Of a stretch of DNA of 11,639 nucleotides, positions 11,466 through 11,639 are shown piece by piece (the stretch's first letter is position 1; the number at the start of each line of letters is the position of its first letter). The DNA comes from Candidatus Falkowiibacteriota bacterium (GTDB taxonomy: Bacteria; Patescibacteriota; Patescibacteriia; JACRDY01), in NCBI GenBank assembly GCA_016218485.1, contig JACRDY010000048.1:1-11639 (forward strand). Direction: 5' to 3'. The notes below the pieces were generated by a model. That model searched no databases. It was given only the letters and a program-made list of their open reading frames with translations, and had not been told where the DNA came from. Position numbers and translations under genes: made by a program.

Positions 11466-11639
11466 CAAGACAGTGATCATGAAATAAAAATTGTCATATT
11501 GAGGCCATCTCAAAACCCCGTTTTCTCCTGCAATTTCTAAATTTTGGCTGCACATTATTCAGAACTCGTCAGCTTATCCCGCGATAAACCTCCTCGTTCT
11601 TCATAATTTTCGCTCAAAATTTAGAAATTTCGTTACGAA
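11466..11639. repeat. Partial second copy of the palindromic element at the right edge
   Basis: No gene is seen in this stretch. GCCATCTCAAAA (11504-11515) resembles the outer arm of the 4662-4821 element (GCTCATCTCAAAA). AATTTCTAAATTTT (11532-11545) pairs perfectly with 11616-11629, matching the position of the inner arm there. CGCTC...TTTCG at 11611-11632 also parallels 4771-4793. The right outer arm lies beyond the window. Confidence 0.65.

Overview
The window looks like a stretch of a small-genome bacterial chromosome, most likely Candidatus Patescibacteria (CPR). That assignment is an inference from gene style and is moderate in confidence. The supports are compact housekeeping genes without Shine-Dalgarno (SD) sites, a nucleotidyltransferase-fold protein and a PRC-barrel protein of types common there, a one-pass membrane DsbA-like protein, and gaps packed with short-period and palindromic repeats. 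All convincing genes are on the + strand. No tRNA, rRNA, transposase or CRISPR array was found.

Layout. 1-86 may be the tail of a gene. 87-360 is repeat-rich and holds a perfect 44-bp palindrome. 361-675 encodes a PRC-barrel protein, 683-839 is a hairpin-rich inverted repeat (copy A), and 859-1794 encodes a nucleotidyltransferase-fold protein. 1795-2245 holds a hairpin, a promoter and about 275 nt of densely structured leader before an unrecognised 277-aa protein (2246-3079) that ends at a strong terminator. 3179-4447 encodes an O-antigen ligase/polymerase-like membrane protein. 4448-4851 holds inverted repeat copy B, a terminator overlapping the groES promoter, a perfect CIRCE operator and a 160-bp palindromic element in the groES 5' UTR. 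groES and groEL follow, then a terminator, inverted repeat copy C and a second terminator. Next come a 92-aa orphan gene, a two-gene membrane unit (168 aa plus a Tic20/DUF4870-like protein), pyruvate kinase, two small orphan genes (72 and 84 aa) and a DsbA-family thiol oxidoreductase. The right edge holds part of a second palindromic element.

Two expression styles alternate. Recognisable genes lack an SD, and several start a few bases after an (extended) -10 box, so their transcripts look leaderless or nearly so. The four unrecognised genes (2246, 7247, 10078, 10484) each have a -35/-10 promoter, a clear purine-rich SD and a hairpin or terminator on both sides, so they sit as insulated single-gene cassettes.

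The most interesting items are a modular family of inverted repeats (three copies) whose arms carry interchangeable hairpins between constant linkers, the structured leader with its orphan protein, and the layered regulatory region of groESL. GroES/GroEL form the chaperonin, pyruvate kinase closes glycolysis, and the O-antigen ligase-like and DsbA-like proteins act at the envelope. No single pathway links all the genes.
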